DNA of 42,021 bases from 66-474 sp035688305 (GTDB taxonomy: Bacteria > Pseudomonadota > Gammaproteobacteria > Xanthomonadales > Rhodanobacteraceae), in the NCBI GenBank assembly GCA_035688305.1, contig DASSNC010000033.1:1-42021 (forward strand). Direction: 5' to 3'. This document shows positions 32,344-40,713 of the stretch, piece by piece (within the stretch, counting starts at the first letter, position 1; every line of letters begins with the position of its first letter). Made by a program: the position numbers and the translations under genes. The notes under the pieces were generated by a model, which searched no databases, was not told the origin of the DNA, and was given only the letters and a program-made list of their open reading frames with translations.

Positions 32344-32486
32344 GGAAGGCGGGTTTCCCGTTCCGGCGATCCGTGCGGACCGCGGAAAATCTAGGGCGCG
32401 CTTGAACCGCGCGGCGGGTTGCGATGAGTACCACGCTGGATGCGTGGAACGCAGGATGCAGCGGCGAGATTGCTGCGCCGTGCCTG

Positions 32487-32505
32487 TACAATCCGGAAGA
32501 TTGTA
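32487..32505. promoter_or_regulatory. TACAAT element with 7-bp palindrome upstream of trxA
   Basis: TACAAT (32487-32492) resembles a -10 hexamer pointing at trxA. It is the left arm of a perfect palindrome TACAATC-CGGAA-GATTGTA, so the right arm gives the same hexamer toward rhlB. No good -35 stands at the right distance. Read as a possible divergent promoter or operator. Confidence 0.35.
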
Positions 32506-32586
32506 GCAGGATGCCGCCTTGCCACGCTTGCAATGACGGCGCCTGTCCCCACCTGATCCATCTGTCAATCTTTTGCAGGGCCACCC

Positions 32587-32913
32587 ATGAGCGAAAACAT
32601 CACCCACGTCAAAGACGCCGATTTCGACACCGAGGTCTTGAAGTCCGACACCCCCGTGCTGCTGGACTTCTGGGCCGAATGGTGCGGCCCGTGCAAGTCG
32701 ATCGCGCCGATGCTCGACGACATCGCCAAGGAATATGCCGGGCGTCTGAAAGTCGTGAAAATCAACATCGACGAGAACCAGAAGACGCCGATGAGCTATG
32801 GCATCCGTGGCATCCCCACGCTGATGGTGTTCAAGGGCGGCAAGGTCGAAGCCACCCAGATCGGTGCGGTCGGGAAGGGTCAGCTCACGCAGATGATCGA
32901 GAAAGCCATCTGA
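32587..32913 (+). CDS. trxA: Thioredoxin 1
   Basis: A 108-residue thioredoxin, the general cytoplasmic disulfide reductant. The active site WCGPC lies at 32-36, and the cis-Pro loop reads RGIPTLMVF. Length is the same as E. coli TrxA. GCAGGG lies upstream of the ATG at a usable distance. It is divergent from rhlB and followed by rho after 306 bp, the ancestral gammaproteobacterial order. Confidence 0.96.
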   Translation: MSENITHVKDADFDTEVLKSDTPVLLDFWAEWCGPCKSIAPMLDDIAKEYAGRLKVVKINIDENQKTPMSYGIRGIPTLMVFKGGKVEATQIGAVGKGQLTQMIEKAI

Positions 32914-33219
32914 ACTGTCGCCGGTCCGGTTCGGATCCGGTCGCTTTTCGTTGTCCCTGGGCACGCTCGGGACAACCCCGGAATGCTTTGATTCCGTTCG
33001 TCGGTCGGCAGAGGCACCACGAACGGAATCGGCACAGTCGAACCTTGCCTTAGGATTGCGCGCCCTGCCCTGCAGGCCAGGAACCTGAACCCGCTCGGAT
33101 TGCCTACTTGCGGCGGGGCCTTGCACGCTGCTAGATTGAATTCCGGCCGGTGGTGCATTCGCCCGGCCCTCTTCTCCGTTTCTTTCCTCCCGCGCTTCGA
33201 GCGCCGATGAGGCTTACCC
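32914..33219 (+). promoter_or_regulatory. rho leader with stacked hairpins
   Basis: This is the 306-bp gap between trxA and rho. It holds a bulged hairpin followed by TCGCTTTT (32921-32948), a possible trxA terminator; an 8-bp stem 32950-32957/32969-32976; and a perfect 12-bp stem 32990-33001/33019-33030 with a 17-nt loop. A weak promoter (TTGCGG 33108-33113, 18 bp, TAGATT 33132-33137) could start rho transcription. rho is known in E. coli to control its own leader, so attenuation is plausible here. Confidence 0.5.
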
Positions 33220-34725
33220 GTGTCCGATACTGAAAACTCCGTACAGGGCGACGACGCCCGCGCGTCCGCCCCTGCTCCAGAAACTGGCACCCCCGCCCCC
33301 GGCAACGATGGTGGCGATGGCCAGCAACGTGGCAACCGGCCCGAACGCGGTCGCCGGCGGCGTGGTCGCCACACCCGCGGCGGCAACGGCCAAGGCGCCA
33401 ATCCCAATGGCCTGCCCGCCGACATTTCCGGCGACGAAGGCGATGCCGGCGATCCCAACAACCTGATCAATCTCACCGAGCTCAAGCGCAAGAACTCGGT
33501 CAAGCTGCTGCAGGTGGCCGAGGAACTCGGCATCCAGGAAGGCGTCGCCCGCGCCCGCAAGCAGGACGTGATCTTCAACATCCTGCGCGCGCACGCCAAG
33601 GCCGGCGGCAGCATCTGGGCCGAGGGCGTGCTGGAAATCCTGCCGGATGGCTTCGGCTTCCTGCGCTCGCACGATGAGTCCTACCTCGCCGGCCCCGACG
33701 ACATCTACGTGTCCCCGTCGCAAATCCGCCGCTTCAACCTGCGCACTGGCGACTACCTCACAGGCCGCGTGCGGCATCCGAAGGAAGGCGAACGCTACTT
33801 CGCACTATTGAAGGTCGACGACATCAACGGCGATTCGCCGGAGGCGTCGAAGAACAAGCTGCTGTTCGAAAACCTTACCCCGCTGTTCCCGCGCAAGGCG
33901 TTCCATCTCGAACGCGGCAACGGTTCGTCCGAAGACATCACCGGACGCATCCTCGATCTGGTCGCGCCGGTCGGCAAGGGCCAGCGCGGCCTCATCGTCA
34001 GCCAGCCCAAGGCCGGCAAGACCATGATGCTGCAGAATGTCGCGCAGGCGATCGTGCACAACCACCCCGACGTGCACCTGATCATCCTGCTGATCGACGA
34101 GCGTCCGGAAGAAGTCACCGAGATGCAGCGCAGCGTCAAGGCGGAAGTCGTGTCCTCCACCTTCGACGAGCCCGCGGTGCGCCACGTGCAGGTCGCCGAA
34201 ATGGTGATCGAGCGCGCCAAGCGCCTGGTCGAGCACAAGAAGGACGTCGTCATCCTGCTCGACTCCATCACGCGTCTCGCGCGCGCCTACAACACCGTGG
34301 TGCCGTCATCCGGCAAGGTGTTGACCGGCGGCGTCGACGCCAATGCGCTGCAGCGTCCGAAGCGTTTCTTCGGCGCCGCGCGCAACGTCGAGGAAGGCGG
34401 CTCGCTCACCATCCTCGCGACCGCGCTGATCGACACCGGCTCCAAGATGGACGAGGTGATCTACGAGGAATTCAAGGGCACCGGCAACATGGAAGTGCAC
34501 CTTGACCGGCGCATCTCCGAGAAGCGCGTGTACCCGTCCATCAACATCAACCGCTCCGGCACCCGCCGTGAAGAGCTGCTGATCCCGCCGGACATGCTGC
34601 AGAAGATCTGGATCCTCCGCAAGCTCCTGCACCCGATGGACGAGCTGGCCGCGATGGAATTCATGCTCGACAAGATGAAGAACACCAAGACCAACGACGA
34701 GTTCTTCAACGCGATGAAGCGGTAA
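33220..34725 (+). CDS. rho: Transcription termination factor Rho
   Basis: A 501-residue hexameric RNA helicase that ends transcription. From LINLTELKRKN (82) on it follows E. coli Rho closely: primary RNA-binding motif GFGFLR (144-149), YVSPSQIRRF (163-172), Walker A PKAGKT (263-268), LLIDERPEEVTEM and the Q-loop region VVPSSGKVLTGGVD. The first 81 residues are extra: a disordered Ala/Pro/Asp/Gly stretch with an Arg cluster (PERGRRRRGRHTRG, 41-54). The start is GTG 33220, with GAGG seven bases upstream; no later start fits as well. Confidence 0.95.
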   Translation: MSDTENSVQGDDARASAPAPETGTPAPGNDGGDGQQRGNRPERGRRRRGRHTRGGNGQGANPNGLPADISGDEGDAGDPNNLINLTELKRKNSVKLLQVAEELGIQEGVARARKQDVIFNILRAHAKAGGSIWAEGVLEILPDGFGFLRSHDESYLAGPDDIYVSPSQIRRFNLRTGDYLTGRVRHPKEGERYFALLKVDDINGDSPEASKNKLLFENLTPLFPRKAFHLERGNGSSEDITGRILDLVAPVGKGQRGLIVSQPKAGKTMMLQNVAQAIVHNHPDVHLIILLIDERPEEVTEMQRSVKAEVVSSTFDEPAVRHVQVAEMVIERAKRLVEHKKDVVILLDSITRLARAYNTVVPSSGKVLTGGVDANALQRPKRFFGAARNVEEGGSLTILATALIDTGSKMDEVIYEEFKGTGNMEVHLDRRISEKRVYPSININRSGTRREELLIPPDMLQKIWILRKLLHPMDELAAMEFMLDKMKNTKTNDEFFNAMKR

Positions 34726-34831
34726 TAACCGGGAGCCGGGAACAGCATAAACGTTGCCGTCATTCCGGGGCTGCGCGCAGCGCAGAACCCGCTGCGCGGG
34801 CACGTCCGGAAGGACAAGGGAAGGCGCGCCG

Positions 34832-34905
34832 CCCGGATGCAGCCGCAGGCGGAATCCGGGAAGGCCGCCCCGCGAAGCCCCGGATTCCTCTGCACTTCAT
34901 CCGGG
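34832..34905. repeat. Two CCCGGAT/ATCCGGG palindromes
   Basis: CCCGGAT (34832-34838) pairs with ATCCGGG (34854-34860), and a second pair stands at 34879-34885 and 34899-34905, followed by CTAC. This type of CCCGGAT...ATCCGGGCTAC unit is a common intergenic repeat in Xanthomonadales. It lies between rho and the LOG gene. Confidence 0.6.
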
Positions 34906-34939
34906 CTACAACCGGCACACATCCTGATCCCCCACATCC

Positions 34940-35518
34940 ATGCGTATCTGCGTCTACTGTGCCTCCAGCAACCAGGCGGATCCGCGATTTCGCGCGGCCG
35001 CGTTCCGGCTCGGTGAACTGCTCGCCGAAGGCGGACACCAGGTCGTGTACGGCGGCGGTTCGACCGGCTCGATGGGCGCGGTCGCCGACGGCGCGCTGTC
35101 CAGAGACGGCGAAGTGATCGGCGTGATCCCGCGCTTCATGGCCGATCTCGAATGGCAGCATCCCGGCATCGGCAACATGCAGGTCGTCGAGGACATGCGC
35201 GAACGCAAGCATCGCCTGCTCACGGGTTCCGATGCGGTGGTTGCGCTGCCCGGCGGCTGCGGCACCCTGGAAGAACTGTTCGAGGCGATCACGCTGAAGC
35301 GGCTCGGGCTCTACTTCAACCCGATCATCCTGCTCGACACGCTGGGTTACTGGCGGCCACTCGACGCCTTCCTTCACCAGGTGATCGAGCAGCGCTTCAT
35401 GAACCCGGAGCACGCCGCGATGTGGTCCATCGCCGCCGAACCCGAAGACGTGCTGCCCGCGATCCGCGACGCGCCCGCCTGGGATACCGACGCGCGCGAC
35501 CGCGCGGTGGTGCGGTAG
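34940..35518 (+). CDS. LOG family protein (cytokinin riboside phosphate phosphoribohydrolase-like)
   Basis: A 192-residue Rossmann-fold protein of the LOG/TIGR00730 family. Nucleotide-binding motifs are YGGGSTGSMG (37-46) and PGGCGTLEE (104-112), the latter with the catalytic Glu; the MRERK segment (86-90) carries the conserved Arg and Lys. Members cleave nucleoside monophosphates such as AMP or cytokinin ribotides to base and ribose 5-phosphate. Length is typical. It follows rho after 214 bp of repeat-bearing DNA, so it probably has its own promoter. Confidence 0.92.
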   Translation: MRICVYCASSNQADPRFRAAAFRLGELLAEGGHQVVYGGGSTGSMGAVADGALSRDGEVIGVIPRFMADLEWQHPGIGNMQVVEDMRERKHRLLTGSDAVVALPGGCGTLEELFEAITLKRLGLYFNPIILLDTLGYWRPLDAFLHQVIEQRFMNPEHAAMWSIAAEPEDVLPAIRDAPAWDTDARDRAVVR

Positions 35519-35820
35519 CGGGAAACTGCGCGCCCGGCGTGATTTCGAACCCCCGGCTCCTTCGGAGCGCGTGAACGGACGCAACCCGACGTTCCGGTCC
35601 GGTATGCAACTGTGCGTCCGCAATCGCCTCCAGTCCGTTTTGCGGCCAAGCCCGGGTCGACAGCGGGCTGGTTGTCGATCTCGGTGACACCGGCTTGCGC
35701 GAATTGCACGGTGACGGCCCGTGCCCGCTCGTTCCGGGCGGCCTCGATCAATCCGGGCGGGAACGCCGCGCCGCACCGCGCAGGACGCGGTCGGGCAATC
35801 CTGCGGCTCGGCAAAGCGGG
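35519..35820. other. Gene-poor gap between LOG and LuxR genes
   Basis: This 302-bp stretch has several short open frames on both strands, none with a family signature I recognise. A minus-strand frame (residues like AVTVQFAQAGVTEIDNQPAV, around 35640-35750) looks protein-like and might be a gene remnant, but I cannot name it. Confidence 0.4.
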
Positions 35821-36597
35821 TCAGCGCTGCAGGAGCCCGGACTGGAAACCCAGCGCTACCGCATGGCAGCGATTGCGGGCGCCGAGCTTCTCGAACACAT
35901 TGCCAAGGTGGAAGCGGACCGTCGACACCGAAATCGACTGGGCGTCGGCAATCTGGGGGTCATCGTAGCCGCTGGCCAGGCACTCGAGGATTGCGCGCTC
36001 GCGGGGACTCAGGTGAGGCAATACCGGGCCTGGCAGCAGCACCCTCATCAGGGCCTGGAACAGCAGGGGACGCAACGCGCACAGTATCAGCGGGGCGCGC
36101 TCACCGCCCTTTCCGGGGCCGGTGACCACCGAGCACAAGGCGATACTGCCGTTCAACACGACACCGCTGGCGAAGCCGCAGCCTAGTCGGCCATGGTCGC
36201 GTGCGGCCTCCAGGAAGCGTTCGAGTGTCGGGCCGCCCGGATTCAGGCTTGCGGCGCGCGCACCGGCCGCTGCATTCGCACGATTCAGAAAACGACGACC
36301 CTTGAGGATGCCGCAAACGATAGGATCGACCAGTGCAAACCGTTCGCGGAAATACAGGTCCATCCACTCCAGGTCATAGCCCGCGCCCATCACGCGGGTT
36401 CGCTCCAGGGTGCTGATCGAACCAGCGGCAACCATGATCTCACGTACGTCGAGCCACGCCTGAAGGTTGCCCAGGCAGTCCGTCAGGCCCTCTTGGCTGG
36501 TGACCGACAGCAGGTTTTCGCTGCACTCGAACAATTGTGCGCGATCGCTCGCGCACAGGTCGTTGATCGTTCCGGTTGCGGCGGCCATCTGCACCAT
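35821..36597 (-). CDS. LuxR-type regulator with autoinducer-binding-like domain (solo)
   Basis: A 258-residue transcription factor. The C-terminal LuxR helix-turn-helix (196-258) reads LSPRERAILECLASG with VSTVRFHLGNVFEKLGARNR. The N-terminal domain has the spacing of acyl-homoserine-lactone receptors: Tyr74, Trp78, Tyr82 and Asp91-Pro92 (YDLEWMDLYFRERFALVDP). The recognition-helix entry GYDDPQIA is slightly off the usual G(x)(S/T)NKEIA pattern. No luxI is nearby, so it is a LuxR solo that may sense a foreign or dietary ligand. AGGGA lies before the ATG at 36597. It follows the MFS and receptor genes on the same strand and is the likely regulator of that locus. Confidence 0.85.
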   Translation of the reverse strand: MVQMAAATGTINDLCASDRAQLFECSENLLSVTSQEGLTDCLGNLQAWLDVREIMVAAGSISTLERTRVMGAGYDLEWMDLYFRERFALVDPIVCGILKGRRFLNRANAAAGARAASLNPGGPTLERFLEAARDHGRLGCGFASGVVLNGSIALCSVVTGPGKGGERAPLILCALRPLLFQALMRVLLPGPVLPHLSPRERAILECLASGYDDPQIADAQSISVSTVRFHLGNVFEKLGARNRCHAVALGFQSGLLQR

Positions 36598-36657
36598 GGG
36601 CTTCGTTCCCTATCGACGCTTCGCGACTTCGCTGGTCGCAATCGTCGATTCCGCGGC

Positions 36658-36694
36658 ACTATATCAGCATGGCCATGGGTGATCGCCAGCGATC
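36658..36694 (-). promoter_or_regulatory. Candidate promoter and palindrome upstream of the luxR-like gene
   Basis: On the minus strand TATAGT (36663-36658) is a good -10. The place of the -35 is taken by the palindrome GATCGC-CA-GCGATC (36681-36694). An activator or repressor site overlapping the -35 would fit, as lux-type boxes sit near -42. It lies about 60 nt before the start codon. Sequence-only inference. Confidence 0.35.
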
Positions 36695-36864
36695 GCTCAT
36701 GCCGGCTTCCCGGTGACTGCGGCGAGGGCATCGCACGCGCGCGGAACAGGCCGCGATGCTGCCGCGCATTTCGCCCGAGGGCATGAAGCGCCGATCGCAG
36801 ACGCCATGGACCGATCGACGGGAGGATCGGCTGCCGCGGCTTGGGTCGGCGGTACGTCGGCATC

Positions 36865-38277
36865 TCACCTGAAATCGGCACGCCTGAGGCGGTAGTTGTG
36901 CAAGAGCCAGAGCATCAGCGGCAACATGAGCATCATCAATAACGCTGGATATACCGCCAGCTCGTAGCGCGTCGACGCCGTCTGTACCTGCGAATTCACC
37001 TGGTAGCCGATGAAACCCAGCAGCGTTCCGCTCGCGGCAATGCTCAGGCTTCCGCCCAACTTGTAGGCGAAGATGTACAGCCCGGTGTAGCTGCCCGCGA
37101 GATTGCTCCCTGTCCTGTGTTCGTGTGCCTGCGCGCAATCGGTCACCATCGCGTAGGGCAAGGACCAGAAGGCGCCGTTGCCGATACCGGCGAGAATCTG
37201 GAACGGCAGCAGGGTAGCCACCAAATGGCCCGACGGCTCGAGCGGAAACCAGTGCCACGCAACATGGGTGATCGGAGCGCCGACCATGCCTACAAATGCC
37301 AGCGCGATGGCGGCATACAAGGCCGACTTCTTTTCGAAGCGCCGACTTACCTTCACCCACAGCGGCTGCGACACGATTGCAGAAACCAACAGCGCCGCGG
37401 CGAGCACGGCCATCTGCGGCCCCGACAGCCCATAGGTGTAGGTGTTGACGTGGAAGCCCAGCGCGACCGTCAGCTGCACCCCCGCCTCGGTCACGAAGAT
37501 CATCAGTACGAGGGCGCGCAGATTGCGGTCACGCAGCACACCCCAGATCGTCCGCAGGTCCATCCGGGGCACATTGTGGGTCGCCCGCATCCGCGGAATG
37601 AAGCGCCAGGTACTGACCACCGTGATCAGGGTGACGCCAAGCACGAGGACCGCGCAGGTCCAACCCATGGGCCCATAGACGCCCGGATTCAATTGACCCT
37701 GCGGAAACCCGGCCGTCGGGCGAAAAAACCACGCGCTGCTTCCGATGAAGGCGAGCATCATCCCGACCACCTGGAACGCGCCGCGATAACTTTGTGTCAC
37801 CGTGCGGCCATCGTAGCTCTTGACGAGATCGCCGCCCATGGCGATGTGTGGGACCACGAAAGCGCTGATGGCAGTTTTGAGGCCAAGCAGCGCCAGGGTG
37901 AGCCAGGCAACCTTCGCCCAGAGGTCCAGGCCTTGCGGAACCGACCACAGCAGCACCGTCAGCGCGGCCACCGCGATGCCGCCGATGATGAGGAAAGGGT
38001 GACGGCGTCCCAACCGCTGCGAGGACGTGCGATCGGACATCCAGCCCAGCGGCAAATCGGTCAAGGCATCCCACAGCGTGGATGCAGCCAGGATCGCTCC
38101 CGCCACGTCCGGCGGCACGCGCAGGATCGCGGTCGCGTACAACAGAAAACCCGCGCTGACCAGGTAATAGGCCGCCAGCACCATGCTGCCGCTGCCGTAA
38201 CCGGCCAGCCGCCATGGACCCAGCGCCGGATCGTCTAGGCGTTCGGCTGAGTTGGACTCGGCGTACGTCGCGGACAC
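36865..38277 (-). CDS. MFS transporter, GPH (sugar:cation symporter)-like
   Basis: A 470-residue permease with about twelve membrane helices. The block DALTDLPLGWMSDRTSSQRLGRRHP fits the glycoside-pentoside-hexuronide:cation symporter subgroup (D...DP..G..SDRT...GRR.P). These take up glycosides, sugars or related small molecules with H+ or Na+. I chose GTG 38277 because GAGGA lies nine bases upstream and the start falls 34 bp after the receptor stop; an ATG at 38331 would overlap the receptor gene. It lies between the TonB-dependent receptor and the LuxR gene on one strand, so outer- and inner-membrane uptake are probably linked. Confidence 0.85.
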   Translation of the reverse strand: MSATYAESNSAERLDDPALGPWRLAGYGSGSMVLAAYYLVSAGFLLYATAILRVPPDVAGAILAASTLWDALTDLPLGWMSDRTSSQRLGRRHPFLIIGGIAVAALTVLLWSVPQGLDLWAKVAWLTLALLGLKTAISAFVVPHIAMGGDLVKSYDGRTVTQSYRGAFQVVGMMLAFIGSSAWFFRPTAGFPQGQLNPGVYGPMGWTCAVLVLGVTLITVVSTWRFIPRMRATHNVPRMDLRTIWGVLRDRNLRALVLMIFVTEAGVQLTVALGFHVNTYTYGLSGPQMAVLAAALLVSAIVSQPLWVKVSRRFEKKSALYAAIALAFVGMVGAPITHVAWHWFPLEPSGHLVATLLPFQILAGIGNGAFWSLPYAMVTDCAQAHEHRTGSNLAGSYTGLYIFAYKLGGSLSIAASGTLLGFIGYQVNSQVQTASTRYELAVYPALLMMLMLPLMLWLLHNYRLRRADFR

Positions 38278-38311
38278 GTCAAGATTTCCTCGGCCATGGC
38301 CTGTGCCTCCG

Positions 38312-40588
38312 CTAGAAGCTGTAGCGGACATCGACGCCACAAGTCCGCAGCACGGGTGCGTTGACCAGGCCCTGGAACAATTGCATGCCGGGGCGCTGGC
38401 CGGTCGCGAACTCGAAGGTGGTAGCCGGATCGCTGGTGAATACGGCGCCGGGCGCCTCCTTTCGGTTGAACAGATTGTCAACCCAGACGCCGACTCGCCA
38501 CGGCCCATTCTCGAAACTGGTGTGGAGGTTGAACAATGTGACACCCGGGACCAGCGCGGTCGCATATTGCACAGCGACCATGCTGCTCCGATAGCGGCCG
38601 TCGAGGCGGGTCGTCCAGGTCCAGGCGTTGCCGAGCTGCGTGGTGTAGAGCACGCTCAGGCTTGCGGAAAGACGCGGCGCGTACTGGAGTTGCGTGCCGG
38701 CAAGGTCCGGGTTGAGCCCGACGAGCCCGAGGATCGGGAAAATGTACTCGTCGTACACTGCATGGTTGTACGCCGCGCCAGCGCGAAATGACCAGTTCCG
38801 GTTGGGATCGAATTGCAGGTTGGCCTCGGCGCCTTCCGAATGCGACCGGCCGGCATTGGTGTTCAACAGGGCCCCTTGCGATCCGATCGTGCGGACAATC
38901 ATGTCGCTCCAGTTGATCCGGTACACGTCCATGTCCAGGAACATTCGGCCGTCGAGCATCGCGATCTTGGTACCCAGCTCGTAATTCATCGTTCGTTCCG
39001 GGCTGTACGACCGCTCGTCCGGCGCGATCGCACCGCTCGTCGTGAAGGTGTTGAAGCCCCCGACCTTGATCGCCTTGATGGCGCTGGCGTACACCCGAAC
39101 GTCGGAGCTTGGCTTCCAGGTCAGGTAGACCCCCGGGGTGAACGGCGTGAATGTGCGCGAATCATCGAACGGTACGGTCGTCGCGTTCGGGAGGGCTGTC
39201 GTCTCGACACTGATCGACTTGGTTTCACGGGTGTAGCGCATCACGAATTCGAAATCCCACTTGGGCGTGATGTGCCAGGTGGCGGAACCGTACACGGCAG
39301 CGCTGCGTGTGCGCTCCTGATTGTCGCTGACCAGGCCGCCGAGTGGCGCCGCCGGGCCCACCCAGTTGGTGCTGTCCACGTGATGATTGGTGAAGTGGTA
39401 GTAGTAAAACCCGAACAGCCACTCGAACCGGTCATTGCCCGGGGACGTCAGGCGAAGATCCTCGCTCACTGAGCTCTGCGGGCCACGGGTTCCTGCCATC
39501 TGGACGGGAGCGGCCGTGTAGTCCGAGTCGTAATATTGGTCGATCTCGAGATGGTTGTACGAGGTGACCGAAGTCAGGGTGGCCCAGTCCATCGCGTAGT
39601 TCAGGTTCAGCGAAGACATGAGGCTGTCGCGGTCGATCCGGCCCGGCGTGACCCCGAAGCCGGACGTGAGTGAGGGGAGATTCCCGACGTAGGTCTGGTA
39701 ATCATTGAACGCCGGGGAAAAATCGCCGTTGTTGGAGACGAACTGCTCCGCGTAGTTCCGCCTTCGCTCGCCGTCGTAGATGAGGTTGAATTGTGCATCC
39801 AGGCGGTCGCCGAACACGCCGTCCAGGGTCAGGAATCCGTTGTATGCCTTCGTCCCGTCGAGGTCATCGCCGGTGAGGTCGTTGCGGTAGAAACCGCCGA
39901 ATTCGTGCCGCGCCGCTCCGGTGCGGTAATGGAACATCGAGCCATCGGAAACGGGGCCCGAGAGCACAACGTTCTCGTTGTTGCTGCCGTGGCTGCCGAT
40001 TCCCGCGCTCACCGATCCTTCCTGCTTGTTGCCGGGTCGCTTGGTGATGAAGTTCACCGCGCCGCCAAAGGTGTTCTGGCCGTACAGGGCGTACTGTGGC
40101 CCCAATGCAACCTCCACGCGGGCAATGTTGTCGGCCAGCAGGAAATTGGCCGCACTGCGATCGGGAATGTATACGCCATCGACGAAGAATCCCACGTTGG
40201 GCTCGCCGATGGTCGTCGACAGGCCCCGGATCACGACGTTCGATGTCGCGGGCCCCGTGATTGGAACCATCGTGATGCCTGGCACCAGCATCTGCAGGTC
40301 TGCTGCTGTGGTCAGCCCGGCCGTCTGGACGTCCTTGGCCGTCACCACGTTGATGGCAGCCGGCACGTCCTGCATCAATTGCGCGCGCTTGGTGGACGTC
40401 ACCACGATCGTGCCCAGCGTTTGCGGTTGCCCCTGTGCCTCTGTCTTCGGCTGTGGCTGGCTGGATTGCACCGTGCCCTGCCGGGTGGCCGTCGGAGCGT
40501 CGGTGTCGCCGATGGTCTGTGCATGCACGGCCGACATGGCCAAGGCAGCCACGACTGCCGCCGCGAGTGCGCTGAGTTTCGTGTTCAT
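38312..40588 (-). CDS. TonB-dependent outer-membrane receptor
   Basis: A 758-residue TonB-dependent receptor. The signal peptide ends at AVHA (23), a spacer follows, then a TonB box-like TIVVTS (60-65). The plug runs to about residue 190 (DVPAAINVVTAKDVQTAG, NVVIRGLSTTIGEPNVGFFVDGVY, RVEVALGPQYALYGQNTFGGAVNFIT). The barrel covers the rest and ends in an aromatic residue (VRYSF). Plug wording resembles receptors of the sphingomonad type for non-siderophore compounds. GGAGGGG stands before the ATG at good spacing. It is followed by the MFS gene and divergent from the dienelactone-hydrolase-like gene. Substrate unknown. Confidence 0.94.
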   Translation of the reverse strand: MNTKLSALAAAVVAALAMSAVHAQTIGDTDAPTATRQGTVQSSQPQPKTEAQGQPQTLGTIVVTSTKRAQLMQDVPAAINVVTAKDVQTAGLTTAADLQMLVPGITMVPITGPATSNVVIRGLSTTIGEPNVGFFVDGVYIPDRSAANFLLADNIARVEVALGPQYALYGQNTFGGAVNFITKRPGNKQEGSVSAGIGSHGSNNENVVLSGPVSDGSMFHYRTGAARHEFGGFYRNDLTGDDLDGTKAYNGFLTLDGVFGDRLDAQFNLIYDGERRRNYAEQFVSNNGDFSPAFNDYQTYVGNLPSLTSGFGVTPGRIDRDSLMSSLNLNYAMDWATLTSVTSYNHLEIDQYYDSDYTAAPVQMAGTRGPQSSVSEDLRLTSPGNDRFEWLFGFYYYHFTNHHVDSTNWVGPAAPLGGLVSDNQERTRSAAVYGSATWHITPKWDFEFVMRYTRETKSISVETTALPNATTVPFDDSRTFTPFTPGVYLTWKPSSDVRVYASAIKAIKVGGFNTFTTSGAIAPDERSYSPERTMNYELGTKIAMLDGRMFLDMDVYRINWSDMIVRTIGSQGALLNTNAGRSHSEGAEANLQFDPNRNWSFRAGAAYNHAVYDEYIFPILGLVGLNPDLAGTQLQYAPRLSASLSVLYTTQLGNAWTWTTRLDGRYRSSMVAVQYATALVPGVTLFNLHTSFENGPWRVGVWVDNLFNRKEAPGAVFTSDPATTFEFATGQRPGMQLFQGLVNAPVLRTCGVDVRYSF

Positions 40589-40643
40589 GGGCCCCTCCAG
40601 AACGTTCAGCTCCGATCATAGCCAAGGGCATTTGCATCCATAA

Positions 40644-40659
40644 CTGTCGAAATCGACAG
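40644..40659. promoter_or_regulatory. 16-bp palindrome between divergent receptor and hydrolase genes
   Basis: CTGTCGA-AA-TCGACAG is perfect over its 7-bp arms. It lies 55 bp from both start codons, in a 125-bp divergent intergenic region. The minus-strand TATGAT near 40610-40615 and plus-strand TACAGT (40684-40689) are possible -10 elements flanking it. It is a good candidate operator that would control both directions at once. Confidence 0.5.
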
Positions 40660-40713
40660 GTGCCGACCGGATCAACTTGTCGCTACAGTCACCGCCGATC
40701 CGAGGGAGTAGAC

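Noticed and set aside
35528..35575. tRNA gene (TTCGAA in a T-arm-like context on the minus strand)
   Set aside because: The bases around TTCGAAATC do not form a T-stem and no acceptor or anticodon arm can be drawn.
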